21,817 nt of DNA from contig JAQUOK010000010.1 of NCBI GenBank assembly GCA_028717165.1, positions 1 through 21,817 on the forward strand, given 5' to 3'. Positions 1 through 6,277 of the stretch are shown piece after piece. Position 1 is the first letter of the stretch, and every line of letters begins with the position of its first letter. This DNA comes from Victivallaceae bacterium (GTDB taxonomy: Bacteria; Verrucomicrobiota; Lentisphaeria; Victivallales; Victivallaceae). The notes under the pieces were generated by a model. The model was not told the origin of the DNA. It saw nothing but the letters and a program-made list of their open reading frames with translations, and did no database searches. The position numbers were made by a program, and so were the translations under genes.

Positions 1-178
1 CCCGGATCTCAACGCCGGCAATATCGCCTACAAGCTGACCCAGCGCCTTGCCGGAGCCGCGGCCTACGGCCCGATACTTCAGGGGCTGGCCCGCCCGATA
101 AACGACTTATCGCGCGGCTGTTCGGCGGAAGACATTTACGGCGTGGCGGCAATAACTATCTGTCAGGGTATGGTGTAA
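1..178 (+). CDS. pta: Phosphate acetyltransferase (partial, C-terminal end)
   Basis: Reading from base 2, the first 59 codons are open and end at TAA 176-178. The peptide begins PDLNAGNIAYKL and contains GPILQGLARPINDLSRG and a terminal VAAITI segment. This is the conserved C-terminal signature of phosphotransacetylase (acetyl-CoA + phosphate to acetyl phosphate + CoA), where the PDLNAGN and GLARPINDLSRG stretches line the active site. The enzyme is cytoplasmic and usually works with acetate kinase in fermentative ATP formation. The 5' part of the gene and any ackA neighbour lie outside the window. Phosphate butyryltransferase and the phosphotransacetylase domain of a malic enzyme fusion share parts of this signature, but the wording fits Pta best. 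Confidence 0.88.
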   Translation, partial: PDLNAGNIAYKLTQRLAGAAAYGPILQGLARPINDLSRGCSAEDIYGVAAITICQGMV

Positions 179-306
179 AAAAAACATATCGCCCGCTCAA
201 AAAACTTGCCATCCCATAGAAAATTGGGAGATACGAAATTTTGCGAGACTCCGTCGTGGCGAGACTCTGTTGAGCCGTAGATGTTGAACGCTTTTCGGCT
301 CGTAGG

Positions 307-366
307 GTGTGGCCACGGCTGTCCCTAGCCGTGCGTCCCGCAACTACGCCTCTGGGGACAGGTGCG
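307..366 (-). repeat. Degenerate REP/BIME-like unit
   Basis: This is a reverse-oriented, diverged copy of the paired palindrome seen at 3561-3627. The first stem is intact (CACGGCT / AGCCGTG around TGTCCCT). The second (CGCCTCTG / CAGGTGCG) has mismatches. It sits in the otherwise featureless 179-447 gap between the pta end and the HTH gene, more than 3 kb from the RAYT gene. I saw nothing else supportable in that gap. Confidence 0.6.
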
Positions 367-447
367 TTTCCAGTTTACCAACGCTGTAAGCCTTGGAAAA
401 ACTTTACTGCGATTGAAAAAGCGGTATTCAGCACAAAACTTGCGATA

Positions 448-765
448 TTAACTCTCATTTAGATATTCAGAAAAAATTGCAGATAAAACATTCCAGGCTT
501 TTTCTTTATCCTCAGCAGAAAGTCTATTAATAGATGAATGCAGGCGGTCATCTATAGAAGTATCAACAGGTTTATGGAAGATTATATCAGCATCAGGAAA
601 CAACGCGAAAAAAGTATCAAGGCGCATTGCTTTAATATTTTCAATACTAGACAGATAGCGTCCGATTGTTACCTGACTTAAACTCGCTTTTTTAGCTAAC
701 TTTTTCTGATTGGAATTTTCGTATTCTTTATCTAATTCAGTCTTTATTCTTTCAAAAATAGTCAT
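448..765 (-). CDS. Small helix-turn-helix (XRE/Cro-like) DNA-binding protein
   Basis: This is a 105-residue protein. I start it at the ATG at 765 (MTIFERIKTELDKEY) because GAGGG lies about 8 nt upstream; a longer frame begins at 822 but has no visible ribosome site. Residues about 10-45 contain NQKKLAKKASLSQVTIGRYLSS, which fits a Cro/C1-type HTH: Q-x-x-L-A recognition of helix 2, then S-Q-x-T-I-G-R-Y. The C-terminal half is acidic and helical with no recognised domain. It is transcribed divergently from another HTH gene at 934, with 168 nt between the starts and a palindrome in that gap, so autoregulation is a fair inference. The gene is visibly more AT-rich than its neighbours, which suggests acquired DNA or a phage/ICE remnant. 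The regulated target is unknown. Confidence 0.72.
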   Translation of the reverse strand: MTIFERIKTELDKEYENSNQKKLAKKASLSQVTIGRYLSSIENIKAMRLDTFFALFPDADIIFHKPVDTSIDDRLHSSINRLSAEDKEKAWNVLSAIFSEYLNES

Positions 766-795
766 ACTTACCCTCTTATATTTGCTATTAAGAAA

Positions 796-801
796 ATTAT
801 A
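796..801 (-). promoter_or_regulatory. Possible -10 box for the minus-strand HTH gene
   Basis: On the minus strand 796-801 reads TATAAT, a perfect sigma-70-type -10 hexamer about 31 nt upstream of the ATG at 765. No convincing -35 is visible at 17 nt spacing, so this call rests on the -10 alone in an AT-rich region. Confidence 0.35.
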
Positions 802-856
802 AATAACGGCAAAAAAATACAAACAAATACTTGCATTTTATAATTAATTGTATATT

Positions 857-874
857 TTATTCATAAATGAATAA
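857..874. promoter_or_regulatory. 18-bp palindrome between divergent regulators (operator candidate)
   Basis: TTATTCAT-AA-ATGAATAA forms a perfect 8+8 bp inverted repeat around a 2-bp centre. It lies 59 nt upstream of the + gene start (934) and 91 nt upstream of the - gene start (765). Its placement between two divergent HTH genes is typical of an operator bound by one of them. The binding itself is inferred. Confidence 0.5.
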
Positions 875-933
875 TCCCTTATATGTTTCAAAAGATTGTA
901 TGCCGAATTAAAAAACTGATAGCAAGGATTTTT

Positions 934-1308
934 ATGCTTAATCTGGACCAAATTAAAGAAGCCGACACCGAGGAACTTGAAAGTTTATTGACATTCTTCC
1001 GGCGTGATATTCAACATGCGGAATCGTGGCTGCAAGAACTTAGATATGCCGAGAGAACTTTAAAAATCGTTTTGTGCCTGAAAGTCGATTCGCTGCCGGA
1101 ACCGAGAAAGGACAGGGGAGAAAAGGTAACGGCATTAAAAAAGCAGTTGCTGAAATGCGGTTTAAAACAGAAAACCTTGGCAGAAAGACTTAAAATCAGC
1201 AGAGCTGCGGTATCACTCCAAGTCAAGACTGGTATTCACATGGCGAAAGTCGCAACAAAATACGCCGAGGCGCTGAATTGCGATCCGCGTTCGCTCTTGG
1301 ATTTTTGA
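934..1308 (+). CDS. XRE-family HTH protein with N-terminal helical extension
   Basis: This is a 124-residue protein. The frame is open from an ATG at 883, but the ATG at 934 (MLNLDQIKEADTEEL) has AAGGA 5 nt upstream while 883 has no ribosome site, so I use 934. Residues about 10-60 are charged and helical, possibly coiled (TEELESLLTFFRRDIQHAE). A linker follows, then a C-terminal lambda-repressor-like HTH at roughly residues 73-124 with KQKTLAERLKISRAAVSLQV and a final NCDPRSLLDF helix. The HTH at the C-terminus is the reverse of the divergent neighbour, so the two are not simple duplicates. The gene ends directly at an inverted repeat (1309-1342). It is likely a transcriptional regulator; no enzymatic domain is visible. 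Confidence 0.72.
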   Translation: MLNLDQIKEADTEELESLLTFFRRDIQHAESWLQELRYAERTLKIVLCLKVDSLPEPRKDRGEKVTALKKQLLKCGLKQKTLAERLKISRAAVSLQVKTGIHMAKVATKYAEALNCDPRSLLDF

Positions 1309-1342
1309 CTGTTTTTTTATCGCAAAATACCTAAAAAAACAG
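1309..1342. repeat. Inverted repeat abutting the HTH gene stop codon
   Basis: CTGTTTTTTTA (1309-1319) and TAAAAAAACAG (1332-1342) are perfect 11-bp complements around a 12-nt loop. The repeat begins at the base after the TGA. It may act as a weak hairpin that ends or stabilises the HTH transcript. The stem is A/T-rich and no T-tract follows it, so it is not a standard intrinsic terminator. Confidence 0.45.
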
Positions 1343-1418
1343 ACCGAGGAAAGCACAAATAATTGGCACAAATATAAGAATGCAGATTTTATGGCATAAA
1401 GTGCAGAAGATGTAAAAA

Positions 1419-1450
1419 AGTTAGCTGGAAGATTCACCGATTAGCTAACT
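1419..1450. repeat. Inverted repeat in the HTH-cysS gap
   Basis: AGTTAGCT (1419-1426) and AGCTAACT (1443-1450) are perfect complements with a 16-nt loop. It lies within the 250-nt non-coding stretch 1309-1558 upstream of cysS. Its role is unknown; a protein-binding site or an RNA hairpin are both possible. Confidence 0.35.
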
Positions 1451-1503
1451 GAAATCTCTACAATTGGGAGAAGCTAAATTATCGTTATATATCTTGTATT
1501 TTC

Positions 1504-1561
1504 CCGGTAAAGCAGTTAAATTACCGGCTGTAAACAATCGCAAATAACTGGTAATTTAATG
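1504..1561 (+). promoter_or_regulatory. Candidate mutually exclusive hairpins over the cysS start
   Basis: Hairpin A pairs CCGGTAA (1504-1510) with TTACCGG (1521-1527). Hairpin B pairs TTAAATTACC (1516-1525) with GGTAATTTAA (1550-1559), a perfect 10-bp stem whose 3' arm contains the A of the cysS ATG. Both use TTACC 1521-1525, so they cannot form together. There is no Shine-Dalgarno before the ATG. The geometry resembles a translational on/off switch, although the same sequence could be clustered GGTAA protein sites. Confidence 0.4.
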
Positions 1562-2974
1562 AATACGAAAATAAAATTTTTCAATACGATGGACCGCAGG
1601 CTCGAAGAGTTCAGGCCCATTCATCCCGGCGAAGCCCGCATGTACACCTGCGGCCCCACTGTCTACAACTTCGCGCATATCGGCAATTTCCGCGCTTACA
1701 TGTTCGAGGATCTGTTGCGCCGCACTCTTAAGTATTTCGGTTATAAGGTCACTCAGGTAATGAACCTGACCGACGTCGATGACAAAACCATCAGGGATTC
1801 GCAGGCATGCGGCATGAAACTCGATGACTTTACCGCGAAATATAAAAAAGCGTTTTTTGAAGACCTCGAAACTTTGAATATCGAAAAGGCGGAAGTATAC
1901 CCGGCGGCAACTGAACATATTAAAGAAATGATCGCCCTGATCAAAACGCTGGTTGAAAAAGGCTGCGCTTATCAGGCGGAGGACAACTGCGTTTATTTTT
2001 CCATAGCCAAATTCCCGGAATACGGCAGACTGGCTAAGATCGACTTTGAAAACCAGCGTTCCGGCGTCCGCATTAAAAACGACGAATATGCCAAAGACGC
2101 AGTCGCCGATTTCGCGCTCTGGAAAGCCTGGGATGAAAAAGACGGCGATGTTTACTGGGAAAGCCCCTGGGGCAAAGGCCGTCCGGGCTGGCATATTGAA
2201 TGCAGCGCGATGGCCATGCGTTACCTTGGGAAGACTTTTGATATTCACACCGGCGGCATCGACAATATGTTTCCGCACCATGAAGACGAAATCGCCCAGA
2301 GCGAAGCCGCCAACGGCTGCACTTACGTCAATTACTGGCTGCATTGCGCCCATCTTATGGTAGACGGGGATAAAATGTCTAAATCGGCGGGTAATTTTTA
2401 TACTCTGCGGGAATGCGTCGCCAAAGGTTACAGCGGCAGGGAACTGCGCTGGGTTCTGCTGGGCGCCCATTACCGTAAAAAACTTAATTTCACCTTTGCC
2501 GCCTGCGATCAGGCGCGCGCAACCCTTGCCAAATTCGACGAACTTTTTTCGTGCCTCAAAGAAACTGCCGCCACCGGAAACGGCTCGGAAGTTGAGGAAA
2601 TCGTCAGCCGGGCGAAAAACGCGTTTGATACCGGCCTGGCTGATGACTTGAATATTTCGGAAGCCCTTGCGGCAGTTTTCGGGCTTCAGCATGACGTCAC
2701 TAAACTGCTCAATACGGGTTCGTTATCGAAACCGGGAGCGGAAACGGTACTCGCACAATTCCGTAAATTCGATGAAATCTTCGGACTTTTTGAAGTGGAC
2801 GCGGAAAAGGGCGAAAAAATACCGCCGGAAGTACTGGAAATGGCGGAAAAACGCCGGGCCGCCCGCGCCGCCAAAGACTGGGCTGCCGCCGACGCGATGC
2901 GGGACCGGTTGAAGGAATCAGGCTGGACAGTTGAGGATGCGGCGGACGGCTTCCGGGTCAAAAGGCTGGACTGA
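1559..2974 (+). CDS. cysS: Cysteinyl-tRNA synthetase
   Basis: This 471-residue class I aminoacyl-tRNA synthetase charges tRNA-Cys with cysteine in the cytoplasm; the length is normal for the family. The N-terminal Rossmann fold carries CGPTVYNFAHIGNFRAYMFEDLLRR-type sequence with Cys31 (zinc ligand) and the HIGN version of the HIGH motif. VTQVMNLTDVDDKTI follows. A second zinc region has GRPGWHIECSAMAM (Cys215) and GGIDNMFPHHEDEIAQSEA. The KMSKS loop is exact at residues 272-276. The C-terminal helical anticodon region ends in RDRLKESGWTVEDAADGFRVKR, which is typical. The start at 1559 fits family alignments (MNTKIKFFNTMDRR), although no ribosome site is visible and an inverted repeat overlaps the start. 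It stands alone, downstream of the AT-rich regulator island. Confidence 0.97.
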   Translation: MNTKIKFFNTMDRRLEEFRPIHPGEARMYTCGPTVYNFAHIGNFRAYMFEDLLRRTLKYFGYKVTQVMNLTDVDDKTIRDSQACGMKLDDFTAKYKKAFFEDLETLNIEKAEVYPAATEHIKEMIALIKTLVEKGCAYQAEDNCVYFSIAKFPEYGRLAKIDFENQRSGVRIKNDEYAKDAVADFALWKAWDEKDGDVYWESPWGKGRPGWHIECSAMAMRYLGKTFDIHTGGIDNMFPHHEDEIAQSEAANGCTYVNYWLHCAHLMVDGDKMSKSAGNFYTLRECVAKGYSGRELRWVLLGAHYRKKLNFTFAACDQARATLAKFDELFSCLKETAATGNGSEVEEIVSRAKNAFDTGLADDLNISEALAAVFGLQHDVTKLLNTGSLSKPGAETVLAQFRKFDEIFGLFEVDAEKGEKIPPEVLEMAEKRRAARAAKDWAAADAMRDRLKESGWTVEDAADGFRVKRLD

Positions 2975-2983
2975 AACTAAAAT

Positions 2984-3176
2984 TATCCCTGAAAGGGATA
3001 TCATCGTAGCCCGGGGCAGCGCCCCGGGAGATATATAACAAACGAGATGTTCCCTGTAAGGGAACTTCAGAAAATAGCGGTTGACGGATTGAGGTTCCCA
3101 TACAGGGAACGTTCGGTATCTCATTATTACCCACCGCTTTGCGGTGGGCGACAGTGAAAAACCCCTCTGGGGTTTT
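2984..3176. repeat. Cluster of six short palindromes
   Basis: Six near-perfect hairpins with 3-5 nt loops lie in 193 bp: TATCCCT/AGGGATA (2984-3000), CCCGGGGC/GCCCCGGG (3010-3028), GTTCCCT/AGGGAAC (3049-3065), GTTCCC/GGGAAC (3094-3110), CCCACCGC/GCGGTGGG (3130-3148) and AAAACCCC/GGGGTTTT (3158-3176). Each is a different sequence of similar size, and spacers are 9-28 nt. The last could serve as a terminator because of its flanking A and T runs. The cluster fills the gap between cysS and the next gene. It is unlike the REP units around the RAYT gene. Confidence 0.7.
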
Positions 3177-3200
3177 GAAAAATGATAATCAATAAAAAAA

Positions 3201-3524
3201 ATGTCCAAAAATTGCGTAAAACTTGAAATATATGTTCCGGAAGAATACGCCGGAAAACTGAAAGCGGCCTTATTCGAAGCCGGGGCCGGAAAGATCGGCA
3301 ATTATGACTGTTGCTGCTGGCAGACTCCCGGCACCGGACAGTTCCGCCCGCTTGCGGGCAGTAATGCTTTTATCGGGAAACAGGGCAATATCGAAAAGGT
3401 TCCGGAAACTAAAATCGAGCTGCTTTGCCCCGCGGAAAAAATCAAGGAAATAATTGAAGCCCTGAAAAAAGCGCATCCGTACGAAACTCCGGCTTTCCAG
3501 TATTGGAACGTAGAAATAGTTTGA
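3201..3524 (+). CDS. Stand-alone YqfO/NIF3-insert-like (CutA/PII-like fold) protein
   Basis: This 107-residue protein matches the small domain found inserted in many NIF3/YqfO (DUF34) metal-binding proteins. It has KLEIYVPEEYAGKLKAALFEAGAG at residues 6-29, then GNYDCCCWQTPGTGQFRPLAGSNAFIGK, then E-x-K-I-E-L-L at about 70 and AHPYETPAFQYW near the end. The glycine-rich G-x-G-x-F-x-P segment and the HPYETPAF motif are the family signature. Here the insert stands alone without the flanking NIF3 metal-site halves. It is probably a small cytoplasmic oligomer with a ferredoxin-like fold; its ligand is unknown. The ATG at 3201 follows an A-rich stretch with no clear ribosome site. Upstream is the palindrome cluster and downstream the REP units, so it appears monocistronic. 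Confidence 0.78.
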   Translation: MSKNCVKLEIYVPEEYAGKLKAALFEAGAGKIGNYDCCCWQTPGTGQFRPLAGSNAFIGKQGNIEKVPETKIELLCPAEKIKEIIEALKKAHPYETPAFQYWNVEIV

Positions 3525-3560
3525 ACGAAATAAAGAAAAACGTTATTGGGAATTTAACGT

Positions 3561-3627
3561 TGTAGCCGCCCCTGTCCCCAGGGGCGAAACCTTGAGAGAC
3601 GCACGGCTGGGGACAGCCGTGGCTACA
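3561..3627 (+). repeat. REP/BIME-like paired palindrome upstream of RAYT
   Basis: Two different stem-loops are joined: CCGCCCCTGTCCCCAGGGGCG and GCACGGCTGGGGACAGCCGTGG-type sequence, separated by AAACCTTGAGAGAC. The unit is bounded by TGTAGCC (3561-3567) and its complement GGCTACA (3621-3627). A similar unit at 4248-4310 and a half unit at 3651-3679 bracket the RAYT gene, the usual layout of a REP-transposase and its target repeats. Confidence 0.8.
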
Positions 3628-3650
3628 CGTAAATCGTTATGACCGGGGGT

Positions 3651-3679
3651 TGTAGCCGCCCCTGTCCCCAGGGGCGAAA
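3651..3679 (+). repeat. Single REP-like palindrome (half unit)
   Basis: This repeats the first 27 bases of the 3561 unit exactly (TGTAGCCGCC ... GGGGCGAAA) but lacks the second stem-loop. It ends 23 nt before the RAYT start codon, so it lies in that gene's 5' untranslated region. Confidence 0.8.
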
Positions 3680-3702
3680 TAGTTTATAGGTTGTAATAAA
3701 AG

Positions 3703-4185
3703 ATGAACCAATTAGGAAAATATCCTCGTAGACCACAACGCTTAGAAACTTTATTTGCTAGTCAGCGTCCATTATTCTATATAACTTTTAATACTTATAA
3801 AAGAAGAAATATCTTAAATAATCAAAAATGTTTTGAAGCATTTGTAAAGTATTCTGAAAAAGGTAAAGATTTTGGAATTCTTATTAATAACTTTGTTATC
3901 ATGCCGGATCATATTCATCTTTTAGCTTGGAGAAATGAAGAAAGTTGCGGTTTGAAAAATTGGATAAAAGGTTTAAAACGGGTTCTTAGTATTGAACTTG
4001 ATAAAAATAATAACGTTAGACCGCATTGGCAGGAAGGCTTTTTTGACCATGTTTTAAGAAGTTCAGAAAGCTGTATTGAAAAAAGTGAATATATCAACAA
4101 AAACCCGGTCAGAGCCGGTTTGTGTAGTTCATATAAAGAATGGCCGTATCGTGGAATTATTGATCAGCTTGTTATCGAAGATTAA
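3703..4185 (+). CDS. REP-associated tyrosine transposase (RAYT, IS200/Y1 HUH family)
   Basis: This is a complete 160-residue Y1 HUH nuclease of the REP-associated type. The metal-binding HUH motif is MPDHIHLL (H70-I71-H72). The C-terminal family signature is PHWQEGFFDHVLRSSES followed by SEYINKNPVRAGL, with Tyr130 the probable nicking tyrosine. RAYTs bind and cleave REP hairpins as single strands and are thought to spread or maintain them; they are usually single-copy and lack the left and right ends of IS200 elements. The flanking REP units at 3561, 3651 and 4248 fit that picture. Base composition is strikingly AT-rich against the REP units and housekeeping neighbours, which suggests horizontal origin. 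The ATG at 3703 has no strong ribosome site. Confidence 0.92.
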   Translation: MNQLGKYPRRPQRLETLFASQRPLFYITFNTYKRRNILNNQKCFEAFVKYSEKGKDFGILINNFVIMPDHIHLLAWRNEESCGLKNWIKGLKRVLSIELDKNNNVRPHWQEGFFDHVLRSSESCIEKSEYINKNPVRAGLCSSYKEWPYRGIIDQLVIED

Positions 4186-4242
4186 AATTCCTATTGCAAT
4201 TAATTAACGGTTGAAAGCAGCATGGAATATTATTTCGACGCT

Positions 4243-4310
<68 letters not shown>

Positions 4311-4357
4311 ACGAGTAATACATAAACAAAACGATAAATTAATACGGGAATGATCGA

Positions 4358-5020
4358 ATGCATTTTTTCATTAATTTTTTATGGGAAGACCCGCAATTCT
4401 TTTTCAGATGGATGCTTATTGTAGTATTCGCTATCTGCTGCCACGAATATATGCACGCCAGAGCGGCGCTCTGGCAGGGAGATCCCACCGCCGCCGACCA
4501 GGGACACCTGACTCTCAACCCACTAAAACAAATGGGGCCCTTTTCCATTTTTATGCTGGCTGTTCTCGGCATCGCCTGGGGACAGGTTCCGGTTGACCCC
4601 AGCCGCATGCGCCACCGGCACAGCGACGCGCTGGTGTCTTTCGCCGGCCCCGCAACCAATCTGGTTCTGGGAATAATATTCTGTTTTATTGCCGCCATAG
4701 TCGTTCTTGTTTCCGATATCAAAAGCCCGGCCGCCGACATAAGCAACAATGCCTATCTGCTTTTTTCCAACGGCGCAATGCTTAATTTCGTTCTTTTCAT
4801 GTTAAACCTGTTCCCGGTTCCGGGGTTTGACGGCTGGCACATTCTCAGTTCGTTTTTTCCCCGGCTGAAAGCCTCTGATTCGCAGGCAATGTATTTTGTC
4901 ATTGCAATTGTTTTTCTTCTGGGGATAAAATATATTGATTATCTTTTCCTGGCGGGCTCACTTATCAGCAACCTTCTAATTTACGGGCTCGTCCTGGTCG
5001 GGCGGCTTTTCGGAGCTTAG
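4358..5020 (+). CDS. Site-2-protease-like membrane metalloprotease (M50 family)
   Basis: This 220-residue polytopic membrane protein carries both M50 catalytic motifs. CCHEYMHA gives HExxH at H29-E30-x-x-H33 in the first hydrophobic segment. NLFPVPGFDG at 150-159 supplies the N-x-x-P-x-P-x-x-D-G motif with the third metal ligand D158. Hydrophobic segments lie at about 16-30, 61-76, 92-119, 139-153, 177-190 and 195-217. There is no PDZ or CBS domain, so it resembles the short YwhC-type zinc proteases rather than RseP or SpoIVFB. It probably cleaves substrates within the membrane; none is evident nearby. It starts shortly after a REP unit and its end is 4 nt from xseA, whose ribosome site lies within its last codons, so the two are co-transcribed. 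Confidence 0.9.
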   Translation: MHFFINFLWEDPQFFFRWMLIVVFAICCHEYMHARAALWQGDPTAADQGHLTLNPLKQMGPFSIFMLAVLGIAWGQVPVDPSRMRHRHSDALVSFAGPATNLVLGIIFCFIAAIVVLVSDIKSPAADISNNAYLLFSNGAMLNFVLFMLNLFPVPGFDGWHILSSFFPRLKASDSQAMYFVIAIVFLLGIKYIDYLFLAGSLISNLLIYGLVLVGRLFGA

Positions 5021-5024
5021 AATT

Positions 5025-6275
5025 ATGGCGCAAAAAATATGGCGTATCGGAGAAATAAATTCCGCGCTCAAGGAATTGATCGAAAACAGCCTTATGCCGC
5101 TCTGGGCGCAGGCGGAAGTCGGTACGTTGAATATCCACCAGTCCGGCCATGTCTATATGACCCTGAAAGACCAGCGTTCGCAGATGCGGGCGGTATTTTT
5201 TAACGGCGCCGCCCAGGCCCGCAGCCTGCGCCTGAAGATCGGCGACCAGGTGGAGGTTTTCGGTAAACTTACGGTTTACGAGGTGCGCGGCGAATACCAG
5301 TTGAGCATCCAGCAGATAAGGCCGGTCGGACTCGGAGAACTCCAGCGCCGTTTCGAAGAGCTCAAACGCAAACTTGAAGCCGAAGGCCTCTTCAGCCCTG
5401 AACGCAAAAAAACGATTCCGCTGCTGCCTGAAACCATAGCCATGGTAACTTCCCCAGGAGGCGCGGCGGTGCGGGATTTCCTGCAGATAATTGAGCGCCG
5501 TTTTCCAAACATGCATATTCAGATATATCCGGCTCCCGTTCAGGGATTCGGCGCTGAAAACGAGCTTGCCGCCGGAATTGAGTTTTTCAACCGGGCCGGA
5601 CATGCGGACGTTATCGTCCTGACGCGCGGCGGCGGGAGCATGGAGGATCTGTGGCCGTTCAATGAGGAAATCCTGGCCCGGGCCGTAGCCGCCAGTAAAA
5701 TCCCGGTTATCAGCGCGGTCGGGCATGAAATTGATTTTACGATCTGCGATTTTGTCGCCGACCTGCGGGTACCGACCCCGTCCGCCGCGGCCGAACTGGT
5801 TACCGGACGGCGCGAGGAATTCGAGAAACAGCTTCAACGCAGTGAAAAGGACCTGAGATCGTCTTTACAGTTCATGCTTCAGGAGTTCAAAAACCGCCTG
5901 CGGCTGGCTGCCGGAAGTCACGTTTTCCGCGAACCGATCCATATCGTCCGCCAGAAACAGCAGTATATCGACGAACTCCTGAAAAGCACAGCCGTTTCCC
6001 TCGAAAAGAATTTCCGCAACAACGACCTGCGCTTTCAGCTCGTTTCCGGCAAACTGGAAAACAACAGCCGCAACTGCTTCAAACTGCTGCATTCAAACCT
6101 GGACGGTTTGTCCGGCAGACTGAACGCTCTCGGCCCTCAAAACGTCCTGAAGCGCGGTTTCGCCATCCTTCGTGACCCGCAGACCAATAATGTGATCACC
6201 GACAACAAACAGCCTTCCGGGAAAGAACTTCAGGCAACTCTGCATAAAGGTACTCTTGATCTGATAGTGAAATAA
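5025..6275 (+). CDS. xseA: Exodeoxyribonuclease VII large subunit
   Basis: This 416-residue catalytic subunit of ExoVII degrades single-stranded DNA from either end with XseB. The N-terminal OB-fold spans about 1-102 (GHVYMTLKDQRSQMRAVFFNG, GEYQLSIQQIRPVG). The catalytic core follows with TSPGGAAVRDFLQIIERRFP (142-161), VIVLTRGGGSMEDLWPFNEE (197-215), ISAVGHEIDFTICDFVADLRVPTPSAAAELV (229-259), a long charged coiled-coil region and the conserved end NVLKRGFAIL. The length is within the family range. GGAG about 12 nt before the ATG, inside the M50 gene, serves as ribosome site. No xseB follows; the next gene converges 2 nt beyond the stop. The small subunit must be encoded elsewhere. Confidence 0.96.
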   Translation: MAQKIWRIGEINSALKELIENSLMPLWAQAEVGTLNIHQSGHVYMTLKDQRSQMRAVFFNGAAQARSLRLKIGDQVEVFGKLTVYEVRGEYQLSIQQIRPVGLGELQRRFEELKRKLEAEGLFSPERKKTIPLLPETIAMVTSPGGAAVRDFLQIIERRFPNMHIQIYPAPVQGFGAENELAAGIEFFNRAGHADVIVLTRGGGSMEDLWPFNEEILARAVAASKIPVISAVGHEIDFTICDFVADLRVPTPSAAAELVTGRREEFEKQLQRSEKDLRSSLQFMLQEFKNRLRLAAGSHVFREPIHIVRQKQQYIDELLKSTAVSLEKNFRNNDLRFQLVSGKLENNSRNCFKLLHSNLDGLSGRLNALGPQNVLKRGFAILRDPQTNNVITDNKQPSGKELQATLHKGTLDLIVK

Positions 6276-6277
6276 TA

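Noticed and set aside
883..933. Extended N-terminus of the + strand HTH protein from the ATG at 883
   Set aside because: There is no ribosome site at 883, while the ATG at 934 has AAGGA in place.
1504..1561. T-box leader before cysS
   Set aside because: I saw no T-box consensus, specifier hairpin or terminator. The stems overlap the start codon, and the gene context is not Firmicutes-like.
1556..2692. Long minus-strand frame of 378 codons opposite cysS
   Set aside because: It is fully antisense to a clear CysRS and has no recognisable domain or ribosome site.
2984..3176. CRISPR-like array of regularly spaced palindromes
   Set aside because: The palindromes have different sequences, spacers are 9-28 nt, and no repeat recurs; no cas gene is near.
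3703..4185. Complete IS200/IS605 insertion sequence
   Set aside because: The protein has the longer RAYT C-terminal signature, and the flanks are REP units, not IS left and right ends. No tnpB is present.
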